A program made the position numbers and the translations under genes. Under the pieces are notes generated by a model, which worked only from the letters and a program-made list of their open reading frames with translations, searched no databases and had not been told where the DNA came from. This document shows positions 52,678-59,886 of a stretch of DNA of 64,000 nt, piece by piece. Position 1 is the stretch's first letter; each line of letters begins with the position of its first letter. Source of the DNA: a virus; IMG/VR virus record IMGVR_UViG_3300036770_007703, positions 21,289 to 85,288 of that record; one strand, given 5' to 3'.

Positions 52678-53631
52678 ATGATCAAATTCTGGTTCGATCG
52701 TTACCGTGTAAACCGCCCCAGTCATAGAATACGGGCTCGACTACCAGCCGAAGAATTGCAGAGGCAGGGTTACAACTCTGCCGTGGTCAGTGACTTGAAC
52801 CAAGTCACTGCCGGTGACATGGTGATCATCACCAAAGACAGCCGACCCGAGAGCCTGCACAATCTCCGTGCCCGTGGTGCAGTGGTAGGATTCGATCTCT
52901 GCGACAACAAATTCGATGAACCCGAAGAAGGCGACCTCTATCGTTTGATGTGTCGCGAAGCCGACTTTGTGACCGCCAATACTCCCACCATGCAGCAAGT
53001 GGTCAAACATCACACCGGCCTGGACAGCATGCTTTATATCGATCCCGTGGATCATCCCCGAGGTGAGGCACGGGCCCGACCCAACAACATACCCCTCAAA
53101 ATGGTTTGGTATGGTGGTCGTAGCAGTATCAAGTACGTGGGTTGGGAATCAGTGATGCGTGATCTCCACAAGTTGACTGTGCCCTGGGAACTCACTGTGA
53201 TCTGCGATCGCGTCAACAAAGTACAACCGGGATTTTCGCGCGATTGTTTGGACCCGGCCAGTCGCGTCAAGTTCCAGGAATGGAGTTGGGATATGCAACA
53301 ACAATGCGTGGATGAATGCGACATTGTTTTGATCCCCATAACCAACGGTGATGATCGCACACGACGCCGGACCGTGACCAAGAGCCACAATCGTTTGGTG
53401 GATGCGATATCACAAGGAAGATGGGTGATCAGTTCTTCGATACCCAGCTACGAGATTTTGGCCAATTACTGTTGGCTGGGCGATGTGCTGCGCGGAGTTC
53501 GTTTCTATCTCGAGCAACCACAACGAGTGGTAGAACGCATCCAACAAGGTCAGCAGTGGATACAAGAAAATGCTTCGGTGCAGGTGGCAGCTGGCCAACT
53601 CATCGACATCTATAACAAGACAAGGAAATAG
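52678..53631 (+). CDS. GT4-like glycosyltransferase
   Basis: 317 aa. WYGGRSSIKYVGWESVMRD starts the donor domain, and DIVLIPITNGDDRTRRRTVTK followed by NRLVDAISQGRWVI fits the C-terminal GT-B motif. Opens the second glycan cluster (to 56.1 kb). Confidence 0.7.
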   Translation: MIKFWFDRYRVNRPSHRIRARLPAEELQRQGYNSAVVSDLNQVTAGDMVIITKDSRPESLHNLRARGAVVGFDLCDNKFDEPEEGDLYRLMCREADFVTANTPTMQQVVKHHTGLDSMLYIDPVDHPRGEARARPNNIPLKMVWYGGRSSIKYVGWESVMRDLHKLTVPWELTVICDRVNKVQPGFSRDCLDPASRVKFQEWSWDMQQQCVDECDIVLIPITNGDDRTRRRTVTKSHNRLVDAISQGRWVISSSIPSYEILANYCWLGDVLRGVRFYLEQPQRVVERIQQGQQWIQENASVQVAAGQLIDIYNKTRK

Positions 53632-53632
53632 C

Positions 53633-54658
53633 ATGAGCAAAACTGTGTTGGTAACTGGTGGTGCCGGATTTATAGCCCACCATCTCATTGACAAGATACT
53701 GGGAGAAACCGATTGGCGTGTGGTCACCTTGGATCGATTAGATTACAGCGGAAATCTCAATCGACTCAACGAAGTGGTCATGAGCCATCCTGTCAGTGAG
53801 CGACAACGAGTTCGAGTGGTACATCATGATCTCAGAGCCGAACTCAATCCACAGATAAGGGCCATGATCGGCAAAGTAGATCTCATCGCGCATCTAGCAG
53901 CCGGATCGCACGTGGATCGCAGCATCCAATATCCCATGGAGTTCGTGCAAGACAATGTGGTGGGCACTGTGAATCTCATGGACTATGCTCGTAATTTAGA
54001 CAGCCTGGATCTATTCGCATACTTCAGCACCGACGAGATCTTTGGACCTGCACCACCTGGTGTGGCCTATCGCGAAAACGATAGATACAACAGCACCAAT
54101 CCCTATTCGGCCACCAAGGCCGCTGCCGAAGAGATGGTGGTGGCCTATGAAAACACCTATGGTCTTCCGGCCATCATCACGCACACCATGAACGTGTTTG
54201 GTGAACGGCAGCATCCAGAAAAATTCATACCCTTGTGCATCAAGCGTGTGCGCGATGGCGAGACCATACACATACACAGCAACCCCGAACGCACACAGGC
54301 CGGCAGTCGTCATTACATACATGCCAAAGACGTGGCCGATGCTTTGATGTTTTTGTATCGCAGCGATCTCAGCAAACTGCCAACCGACTATGGCGGCGCC
54401 AAGTGCCAGAAATTCAACATCGTGGGTGCCAGCGAGATTGACAATCTCAGTCTAGCCAAATTCATCGCCCAGTGCCAGGGACGTGACCTCAAGTTCGAAA
54501 TGGTGGATTTCCATAGCAGCCGTCCCGGGCATGACCTACGCTACGCATTGGATGGAACCAAGATGCGTGATCTAGGCTGGCAGCCGCAGCCGGTGTTTGA
54601 TCGCTTGCAACAAGTGGTGAGCTGGACATTGGAAAACAATCGATGGCTCAAGATCTAG
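53633..54658 (+). CDS. dTDP-glucose 4,6-dehydratase-like SDR enzyme
   Basis: 341 aa from ATG 53633. NAD loop VTGGAGFIAHHL, AHLAAGSHVDRSI, catalytic FSTDEIFG and YSATKAAAEEMV, and GSRHYIHAKDVADA: the RfbB layout. Makes 4-keto-6-deoxy sugars. Overlaps the methyltransferase gene by 16 bases. Confidence 0.85.
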   Translation: MSKTVLVTGGAGFIAHHLIDKILGETDWRVVTLDRLDYSGNLNRLNEVVMSHPVSERQRVRVVHHDLRAELNPQIRAMIGKVDLIAHLAAGSHVDRSIQYPMEFVQDNVVGTVNLMDYARNLDSLDLFAYFSTDEIFGPAPPGVAYRENDRYNSTNPYSATKAAAEEMVVAYENTYGLPAIITHTMNVFGERQHPEKFIPLCIKRVRDGETIHIHSNPERTQAGSRHYIHAKDVADALMFLYRSDLSKLPTDYGGAKCQKFNIVGASEIDNLSLAKFIAQCQGRDLKFEMVDFHSSRPGHDLRYALDGTKMRDLGWQPQPVFDRLQQVVSWTLENNRWLKI

Positions 54659-55209
54659 CCAGCCGCGTCACAGAAGTGGCCCAGCAAGGCGGCGTGGTGC
54701 GGCTGCATCTGGGATCAGGTCCGGTGATCATGCCGGGATGGATCAATGTGGACGGAGATTACATGAGCCATCATCCCGATGTGATCATCCATGACATCAC
54801 CCAGCCCTTGCCCTTGCCCGATGGCTCGGTGCATGAGATACTTTCGGTGCATGTGATCGAACACATCATGCCGCATCTGGTGCCTGTGATGTTGCAGGAT
54901 TGGTTGCGTGTGCTTGAGCCTGGTGGATGCGTGGCCGTGGAATGGCCCGATCTCTTGAAGATATGCCAACGCATCGTAGAAGATCCCAGTTGTTTGTATT
55001 CTACCGAACCCAAGACCATGAAGGCCACTATCGCCGGGATTTTTGGAAATATCAGCAAGTATCGAGACGTGGCCATGTTGCATAAATGGGGCTACTCTGC
55101 CGAAAGCCTTTCGGTGTTGATGAAACGAGCAGGGTTCCAGCGTGTAGAGACACAAGAAAATCATTATCGAAAAAGCAAGGTGGACAGCCGAGTGGTGGGC
55201 TACAAATGA
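54643..55209 (+). CDS. class I SAM-dependent methyltransferase
   Basis: 188 aa. LHLGSGPVIMPGWINVDGD (motif I and II region) and LSVHVIEHIM (motif IV) are typical of sugar/lipid methyltransferases in glycan clusters. Confidence 0.75.
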   Translation: MAQDLASRVTEVAQQGGVVRLHLGSGPVIMPGWINVDGDYMSHHPDVIIHDITQPLPLPDGSVHEILSVHVIEHIMPHLVPVMLQDWLRVLEPGGCVAVEWPDLLKICQRIVEDPSCLYSTEPKTMKATIAGIFGNISKYRDVAMLHKWGYSAESLSVLMKRAGFQRVETQENHYRKSKVDSRVVGYK

Positions 55210-55526
55210 AGCATCGACGTTTGGGCGAAGTAGGACGTCGTGGCTGGTTCATTGGCGACTACCCCGAGGCTGTGATACCGAGCAAGCACGTGGAAATCTG
55301 TTATGTCGAGGAAGGGCCGGGTCCGGTACCGCCTCACTATCATCGCGTGTGTTCCGAGATCGTGGTCATTGTGTCAGGGCATGTGCAGTATCAGGGAAAG
55401 GTCTATTCCGATCGTGACATACTGATACTCGAACCCGGTGAAGTCAACGACATGATCATGCTGGACCGTTGCCAGATCATCGGTGTCAAAATGCCGGCCG
55501 GTGGTGATGACAAGGTGTATGTCTGA
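55206..55526 (+). CDS. small cupin protein
   Basis: 106 aa, single cupin barrel: PPHYHRVCSEIVVIVSGHVQ and ILEPGEVND give the two metal-ligand blocks. WbbJ/FdtA-like sugar isomerases share the fold; here it may isomerise a keto-sugar from the dehydratase. ATGA overlap. Confidence 0.7.
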   Translation: MKHRRLGEVGRRGWFIGDYPEAVIPSKHVEICYVEEGPGPVPPHYHRVCSEIVVIVSGHVQYQGKVYSDRDILILEPGEVNDMIMLDRCQIIGVKMPAGGDDKVYV

Positions 55527-56100
55527 GCTCATCAGCGACCAATACCGCCGGCAACTGGAAAAACTGCATCAAGGTGCCAGCTTTGGCAAGCGGCGGAAAA
55601 TGCCGTTGCATCTAGCCGAGTTTATACAAAACGTCAATCCAGCATCTATCATAGATTTCGGATGCGGCAAAGGCAATCTCGTGTCCACGTTGCGAGATAC
55701 ATTTCCCAACATTTCGGTGCGTGGATATGATCCTGCTGTGCGAGAACATTCGGCATCCATAGACGATGTCAAGGTGGATCTCTTGATCAGCACCGATGCA
55801 TTAGAACATGTGGAACCCGATCACATCGATCACACACTGGCATGGTTGAGGGATCGCAGTCGTTACATATATCATCTCATAAGCCTGGCACCGGCCAAGC
55901 GTCGTTTGCCCGACGGAAGGAACGCTCATCTCATCCAAGAATCTCCCCAATGGTGGCGTGCAAAGTTCCTGGATTTGGGGTACGAGATCCTCGGCGAAGA
56001 CTATCGTGAATTCGAAAAAACTCCATCGGGTTGGACCAAACCGTTGCCGGTGCGACACTACATGATCATGGCACAAACTATTGAGTCTATAAAAAAATAA
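55519..56100 (+). CDS. class I SAM-dependent methyltransferase
   Basis: 193 aa from ATG 55519. Motif I IIDFGCGKGNLV, strand-2 end RGYDPAV and motif IV LISTDALEHVE. Last gene of the glycan cluster. Confidence 0.75.
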   Translation: MSELISDQYRRQLEKLHQGASFGKRRKMPLHLAEFIQNVNPASIIDFGCGKGNLVSTLRDTFPNISVRGYDPAVREHSASIDDVKVDLLISTDALEHVEPDHIDHTLAWLRDRSRYIYHLISLAPAKRRLPDGRNAHLIQESPQWWRAKFLDLGYEILGEDYREFEKTPSGWTKPLPVRHYMIMAQTIESIKK

Positions 56101-56123
56101 TATTAAGAATACACGGAAATCAG

Positions 56124-56152
56124 TTGATTTCTATGATATATAAGTGTACAAT
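56124..56152 (+). promoter_or_regulatory. sigma70-like promoter TTGATT-N17-TACAAT for the ahp operon
   Basis: -35 at 56124-56129, -10 at 56147-56152, in an AT-rich gap (56101-56210). ATATAAG in the spacer partly resembles a late motif. The rest of the gap is a 50-base leader ending in SD AAAGGA. Confidence 0.65.
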
Positions 56153-56210
56153 TTATTCATGCGGCGCACAAAGTTTCGCATGACTCAACCTCAACCCGAA
56201 AGGAAACACA

Positions 56211-56744
56211 ATGAAAACTGTAGGACAGAAACTCTCCCCCTTTGCCATCACCGGCGTCAATCCCGGCAAAGACGATTTTTTCACCATCACCGAAGATAGC
56301 TTCGCCGGCAAGTGGAAAGTGATCGTTTACTACCCCAAGGACTTCACATTTGTTTGCCCCACAGAGATCGTGGCCTATGACAAACTGTTCCAAGACTTTG
56401 CGGACCGTGATGCTGTGCTGCTCACAGGTAGCACAGACAACGAGTTCTGCAAACTGGCCTGGCAGGCATCTCACGAAGATCTCCGGAAGATCCGGCACAT
56501 CCAGTTCGCTGATACCCAACGCAACGATCTCAGTCTGATCCAGCAACTGGGCGTGTTCTATGCCCCCGCTGGTGCTGCCTTGCGTGCCACATTCATTGTC
56601 GATCCCGACAATGTGATTCAGCACGTCACTGTGAACAACCTCAACGTGGGTCGCAGCCCCGAAGAGACCTTGCGTGTGCTGGATGCCCTGCAGACCGGCG
56701 AGCTCTGTGCCTGCAATCGCACAGTTGGCGGTGAGACACTGTAA
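56211..56744 (+). CDS. ahpC: alkyl hydroperoxide reductase AhpC-type peroxiredoxin
   Basis: 177 aa. Peroxidatic Cys49 in PKDFTFVCPTEI, and a C-terminal GELCACNR with Cys166 and Cys168. The three-Cys layout is that of actinobacterial AhpC, which is reduced by AhpD rather than AhpF; an ahpD gene lies 700 bases downstream. Reduces H2O2, organic peroxides and peroxynitrite. Uncommon in phages. Confidence 0.9.
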   Translation: MKTVGQKLSPFAITGVNPGKDDFFTITEDSFAGKWKVIVYYPKDFTFVCPTEIVAYDKLFQDFADRDAVLLTGSTDNEFCKLAWQASHEDLRKIRHIQFADTQRNDLSLIQQLGVFYAPAGAALRATFIVDPDNVIQHVTVNNLNVGRSPEETLRVLDALQTGELCACNRTVGGETL

Positions 56745-56746
56745 TC

Positions 56747-57376
56747 ATGCTCGAGACCATATGTGACACCATGGTCGAGGCTTACCGTCGCAATTGGATC
56801 ACCAGTCGCGACGGTAATGTCAGCATCCGGCATCACGACCGAGATCATTTTTATATCACTCCTTCTGGAGTTCGTAAGCAGACCCTGCAGCCCGATCAGT
56901 TCAAGAAGATTGGGTTGATGCCTGATAGCACTTGGAGCGAGTTGCCCTATACCGACATCAGCGCCCAGCTACGACCCAGCGGCGAAATACCGTTGCACTT
57001 TGGTCTCCAGAAGATGATGGGTCAGCACAGTCATGATGTGCGAGTGGTCATGCATTTCCATCCCACTTATTGTGTGGCTGCCATGCATGCTGGCATCGAG
57101 TTGGCAAACATAGCCACAGACTTTCCCGAGCTGAGTCGCTACACCCGAGTTGGCAAGAATGTCGGCGATGTTGCTCCCATCAGCCAAGAACTGGCAGATC
57201 AGTGTTTTGCTAGTTTCAAACTGAACAGCCGGGGATTCATCGACTGTGACATCGTGGGTATCAAGGGTCATGGTGTGGTTGCCGTGGACACCAGTCCCTG
57301 GCGTGCGTTCGAACACATCGAGCGTCTAGAGCATATCTGCAAAATCGTTCTTGTATCGAAAGGATATCAATCATGA
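56747..57376 (+). CDS. class II aldolase/adducin-family protein
   Basis: 209 aa. Zinc ligands in MHFHPTYCVAAMHAG (His-x-His) and KGHGVVAVD (His), and SRDGNVSIRHHD in the phosphate-binding loop. Family includes fuculose-/ribulose-phosphate aldolases and epimerases and a dehydratase of methionine salvage (MtnB). Placed between ahpC and ahpD. Substrate unknown; MtnB would fit the methyl-cycle genes but I have no specific evidence. Confidence 0.8.
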   Translation: MLETICDTMVEAYRRNWITSRDGNVSIRHHDRDHFYITPSGVRKQTLQPDQFKKIGLMPDSTWSELPYTDISAQLRPSGEIPLHFGLQKMMGQHSHDVRVVMHFHPTYCVAAMHAGIELANIATDFPELSRYTRVGKNVGDVAPISQELADQCFASFKLNSRGFIDCDIVGIKGHGVVAVDTSPWRAFEHIERLEHICKIVLVSKGYQS

Positions 57377-57441
57377 GCTATAGAGAACAATTTGAATACC
57401 TCAAACAATATCACTGCCCCACGTGCAGGAAAGGAAAATAA
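57373..57441 (+). CDS. 22-aa CxxC microprotein
   Basis: ATGA overlap with the aldolase stop and ends 1 base before ahpD. Peptide ends YHCPTCRKGK; the CPTC pair could be redox-active or bind metal. Whether it is made is uncertain; its ATG may serve to couple ahpD. Confidence 0.4.
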   Translation: MSYREQFEYLKQYHCPTCRKGK

Positions 57442-57442
57442 C

Positions 57443-57961
57443 ATGACACAATGGGTAGACCTACTCAAAGAAAACAGCATTCCTGAATACGCCAAGGATG
57501 CTCGACTCAACATCGACGCTGTGATCAAGCGTTCGACCATGCCGGTAGAAGAAGCCGAAGCCTGTGCCCTGGCCGCGGCCTTTGCCACTAGCAATTCCAA
57601 GTTCTGGACCTGGTTGCATGCTCAACTGGAAAACCGAGTAGAAGCTGACGCTGCTCTGGCTGCCGCAGTGACCATGGCGCAGAACAATGTGTGGTATCCC
57701 TATGTGGAAATGGCCGCTGACGATGCATTGTCAGGCTTGCCCGCACAGCTCAGGATGAATGCCATCATGTCACACGGTGGCACCACCAAGGCCAGATTCG
57801 AGGCCTACAGCTTGGCAGCAAGCATCGTGGGCAAGTGTCATTTCTGCGTGAAAGCACACTACGATACCTTGAAGAAAGAGGGCTACACTGTAGAGCAGCT
57901 CAGAGATATCGGTAGGATCGCTGCGGTGATGACGGCAGTGAGTCGCGTGATCGCCAACTAA
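57443..57961 (+). CDS. ahpD: alkyl hydroperoxidase AhpD
   Basis: 172 aa, SD AAAGGA. GKCHFCVKAH gives Cys132, Cys135 and His139, with Glu120; the spacing (12, 3, 4) equals Glu118-Cys130-Cys133-His137 of the mycobacterial enzyme, so the whole thiol relay is kept. Reduces AhpC. Follows directly on the microprotein and closes the operon. Confidence 0.9.
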   Translation: MTQWVDLLKENSIPEYAKDARLNIDAVIKRSTMPVEEAEACALAAAFATSNSKFWTWLHAQLENRVEADAALAAAVTMAQNNVWYPYVEMAADDALSGLPAQLRMNAIMSHGGTTKARFEAYSLAASIVGKCHFCVKAHYDTLKKEGYTVEQLRDIGRIAAVMTAVSRVIAN

Positions 57962-57964
57962 CAG

Positions 57965-57990
57965 GAACCGCCCCCGCGGCGGTTCTTTCC
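57965..57990 (+). terminator. Rho-independent-type terminator after ahpD
   Basis: GAACCGCC (57965-57972), loop of 5, GGCGGTTC (57978-57985), perfect 8-bp GC-rich stem, then TTTCC. Ends the ahp operon. Confidence 0.75.
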
Positions 57991-57992
57991 GC

Positions 57993-57998
57993 TAAATA
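57993..57998 (+). promoter_or_regulatory. late promoter motif after the terminator
   Basis: GCTAAATAT, 49 bases before ATG 58047. Starts a new unit directly behind the terminator. Confidence 0.45.
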
Positions 57999-58046
57999 TC
58001 AATGTTCCCTTGATTCGTGAGATCGCGATCTCACCGGATCGCCTCG

Positions 58047-59861
58047 ATGAAAAACATCTACATTTTCCAACCACAATACGATGTTGATTATCGCGGAGAC
58101 AAACAATACTGGATCCCGTACAGCGCAGGCACGCTCTGGGCCTATGTGAGCCAGTTTGATGACATCCGCGACAACTTCTGCCTGGCTGACATCATCTTCC
58201 GTCGCGAAGACCTTGATCAGGTGCTTGCTCGCATGGAAGATCCGGTATTGTGCGCATTTAGTTGCTATCAATGGAATCGCACCTACTGTCTGACCGCAGC
58301 ACAACGCATACGTCAGCGTTGGCCTGGATGCTTTATAGTGTTTGGCGGTCCTGAAACCACGCTGGGGTTCCTGGATCATGATTACATAGACACCGTGGTC
58401 ATGGGCGAAGGTGAGCTTGCGTTCCGAGACATACTGCAATCATTGTCAAAATCACAGACACCCGAAGATGTTTATCGGCGTGAGCGCATCGAAAACCTAG
58501 ATATACCCAGTCCCTATGCCATGGGCATCTTTGACCCATTGATACAGCGGCATCCTGATGCGCTGTGGGCCACCACCCTAGAAACCAATCGTGGTTGTCC
58601 ATTCTCTTGCACCTTTTGCGATTGGGGATCGGTGACCTACAGCAAGATCAAGCGTTTCAGCCTTGAGCGTGTGCGCGAAGATCTAGACTGGATCAGTCGC
58701 AACCCCATCACCTATGTCGTGTGTGCCGATGCCAACTTTGGCATCTTCAAAGAACGAGATCTCATAATAGCCGAGATGGTGTCAGAGGCCGGTCGCAAGA
58801 ATCCAAGATTCGAAGTTTTCAATGCCACTTTCAACAAAAACAACAACGAGTGGAGTTTCCGGATACTGGAAGCACTGGGCGAACTCAATCGCGGATTCAC
58901 TGTGAGCGTGCAGAGCATGAATCCCGACACCTTGCGTGCCATCAAACGCGACAATCTCGGCATCAATGATCTAGAAAAAATCTTCCGGCTCGCCCGTGAA
59001 CACGGTGTCACCAACAGCTACACCGAGCTCATACTGGGTTTGCCATTGGAGACCAATCGCACGTTCCGCAAGTCTATCTGTGACTTGTTAGAACTGGGCC
59101 AACATGGACAGATCGAAGTCTATTTCACCGATTTGTTGGTCAACAGCGAGCTTGGCAATGCCCTCACCAAGCGCACTTATGGTATCAAAACTGTGCGCAC
59201 TCGCAGTTATCTCACGCTCACCGACCCCGAGCACGACGATGGGTTGGGTGACGAGATCGAAATCGTGTGTGCCACCAGCACCATGAGCACTGCGGAAATG
59301 GTGGATGCCTACATGTTTGGTTGGTTGGTGATGAACTTGCATCATCAAGGCTTCAGCCAAGTCGTTTCGAAATATCTGAGACATCATGGTCACAGCTACC
59401 ACGACATCTATCACGCCATCGAAGTCGATTTCAAAACACACCACACACTGGGCAGGATCTGGAGCAACACTCGAGACATGATAGAAAAATTCCTCACCAC
59501 CGGCGAGCTACCACCCGGGAGGTTCGCTCACAACATGATACTCAACAGCGCTCGCAGCATCTATGATCACAAAACAGATGTGTTTGCACTCTTGGATTCG
59601 GTGATGCAACGATTTTCTTGTCACGATCACAGCATATCAAAACTGCAAAAACTCATGATTTTTGATGCCAATCACTGCTATCCCATGGAGATTTCGCTGG
59701 ATACCGATCCCAACGATTTTGAGTCCAGGACATCCACCTGGATGATCAGCAATCGATACCAGGACAGTCTACAGCATTTCGAGGATGCTTACTACAATCT
59801 ACGGCGCAAAGGCGCTCTCAAAAACCGTGTGGTAGAAATCGCATCGCGCTCTTTGACATAA
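58047..59861 (+). CDS. B12-binding-type radical SAM enzyme
   Basis: 604 aa from ATG 58047; GTG 58017 would add an Arg-rich stretch. N-terminal about 170 residues form a cobalamin-binding-like domain (FGGPETTLG, VVMGEGELAFRDIL). NRGCPFSCTFCDWGS gives CxxxCxxC for the 4Fe-4S cluster. Such enzymes carry out methyl transfer to unactivated carbon or ring chemistry. Unknown substrate; likely carried as a modification enzyme for a glycan or protein. The stop contributes to the next late motif. Confidence 0.8.
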   Translation: MKNIYIFQPQYDVDYRGDKQYWIPYSAGTLWAYVSQFDDIRDNFCLADIIFRREDLDQVLARMEDPVLCAFSCYQWNRTYCLTAAQRIRQRWPGCFIVFGGPETTLGFLDHDYIDTVVMGEGELAFRDILQSLSKSQTPEDVYRRERIENLDIPSPYAMGIFDPLIQRHPDALWATTLETNRGCPFSCTFCDWGSVTYSKIKRFSLERVREDLDWISRNPITYVVCADANFGIFKERDLIIAEMVSEAGRKNPRFEVFNATFNKNNNEWSFRILEALGELNRGFTVSVQSMNPDTLRAIKRDNLGINDLEKIFRLAREHGVTNSYTELILGLPLETNRTFRKSICDLLELGQHGQIEVYFTDLLVNSELGNALTKRTYGIKTVRTRSYLTLTDPEHDDGLGDEIEIVCATSTMSTAEMVDAYMFGWLVMNLHHQGFSQVVSKYLRHHGHSYHDIYHAIEVDFKTHHTLGRIWSNTRDMIEKFLTTGELPPGRFAHNMILNSARSIYDHKTDVFALLDSVMQRFSCHDHSISKLQKLMIFDANHCYPMEISLDTDPNDFESRTSTWMISNRYQDSLQHFEDAYYNLRRKGALKNRVVEIASRSLT

Positions 59862-59864
59862 ATA
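59859..59864 (+). promoter_or_regulatory. late promoter motif before the tail fibre
   Basis: TAAATA overlapping the upstream stop codon, 22 bases before ATG 59887, leaving room for SD GAGAG. Confidence 0.5.
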
Positions 59865-59886
59865 TGTGTATATTCTGAGAGAACAC

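Noticed and set aside
56159-56300. Leader peptide starting at +1 of the ahp promoter
   Set aside because: An ATG lies at the expected start, but the frame runs out of register into ahpC with Arg/His-rich nonsense; probably chance.
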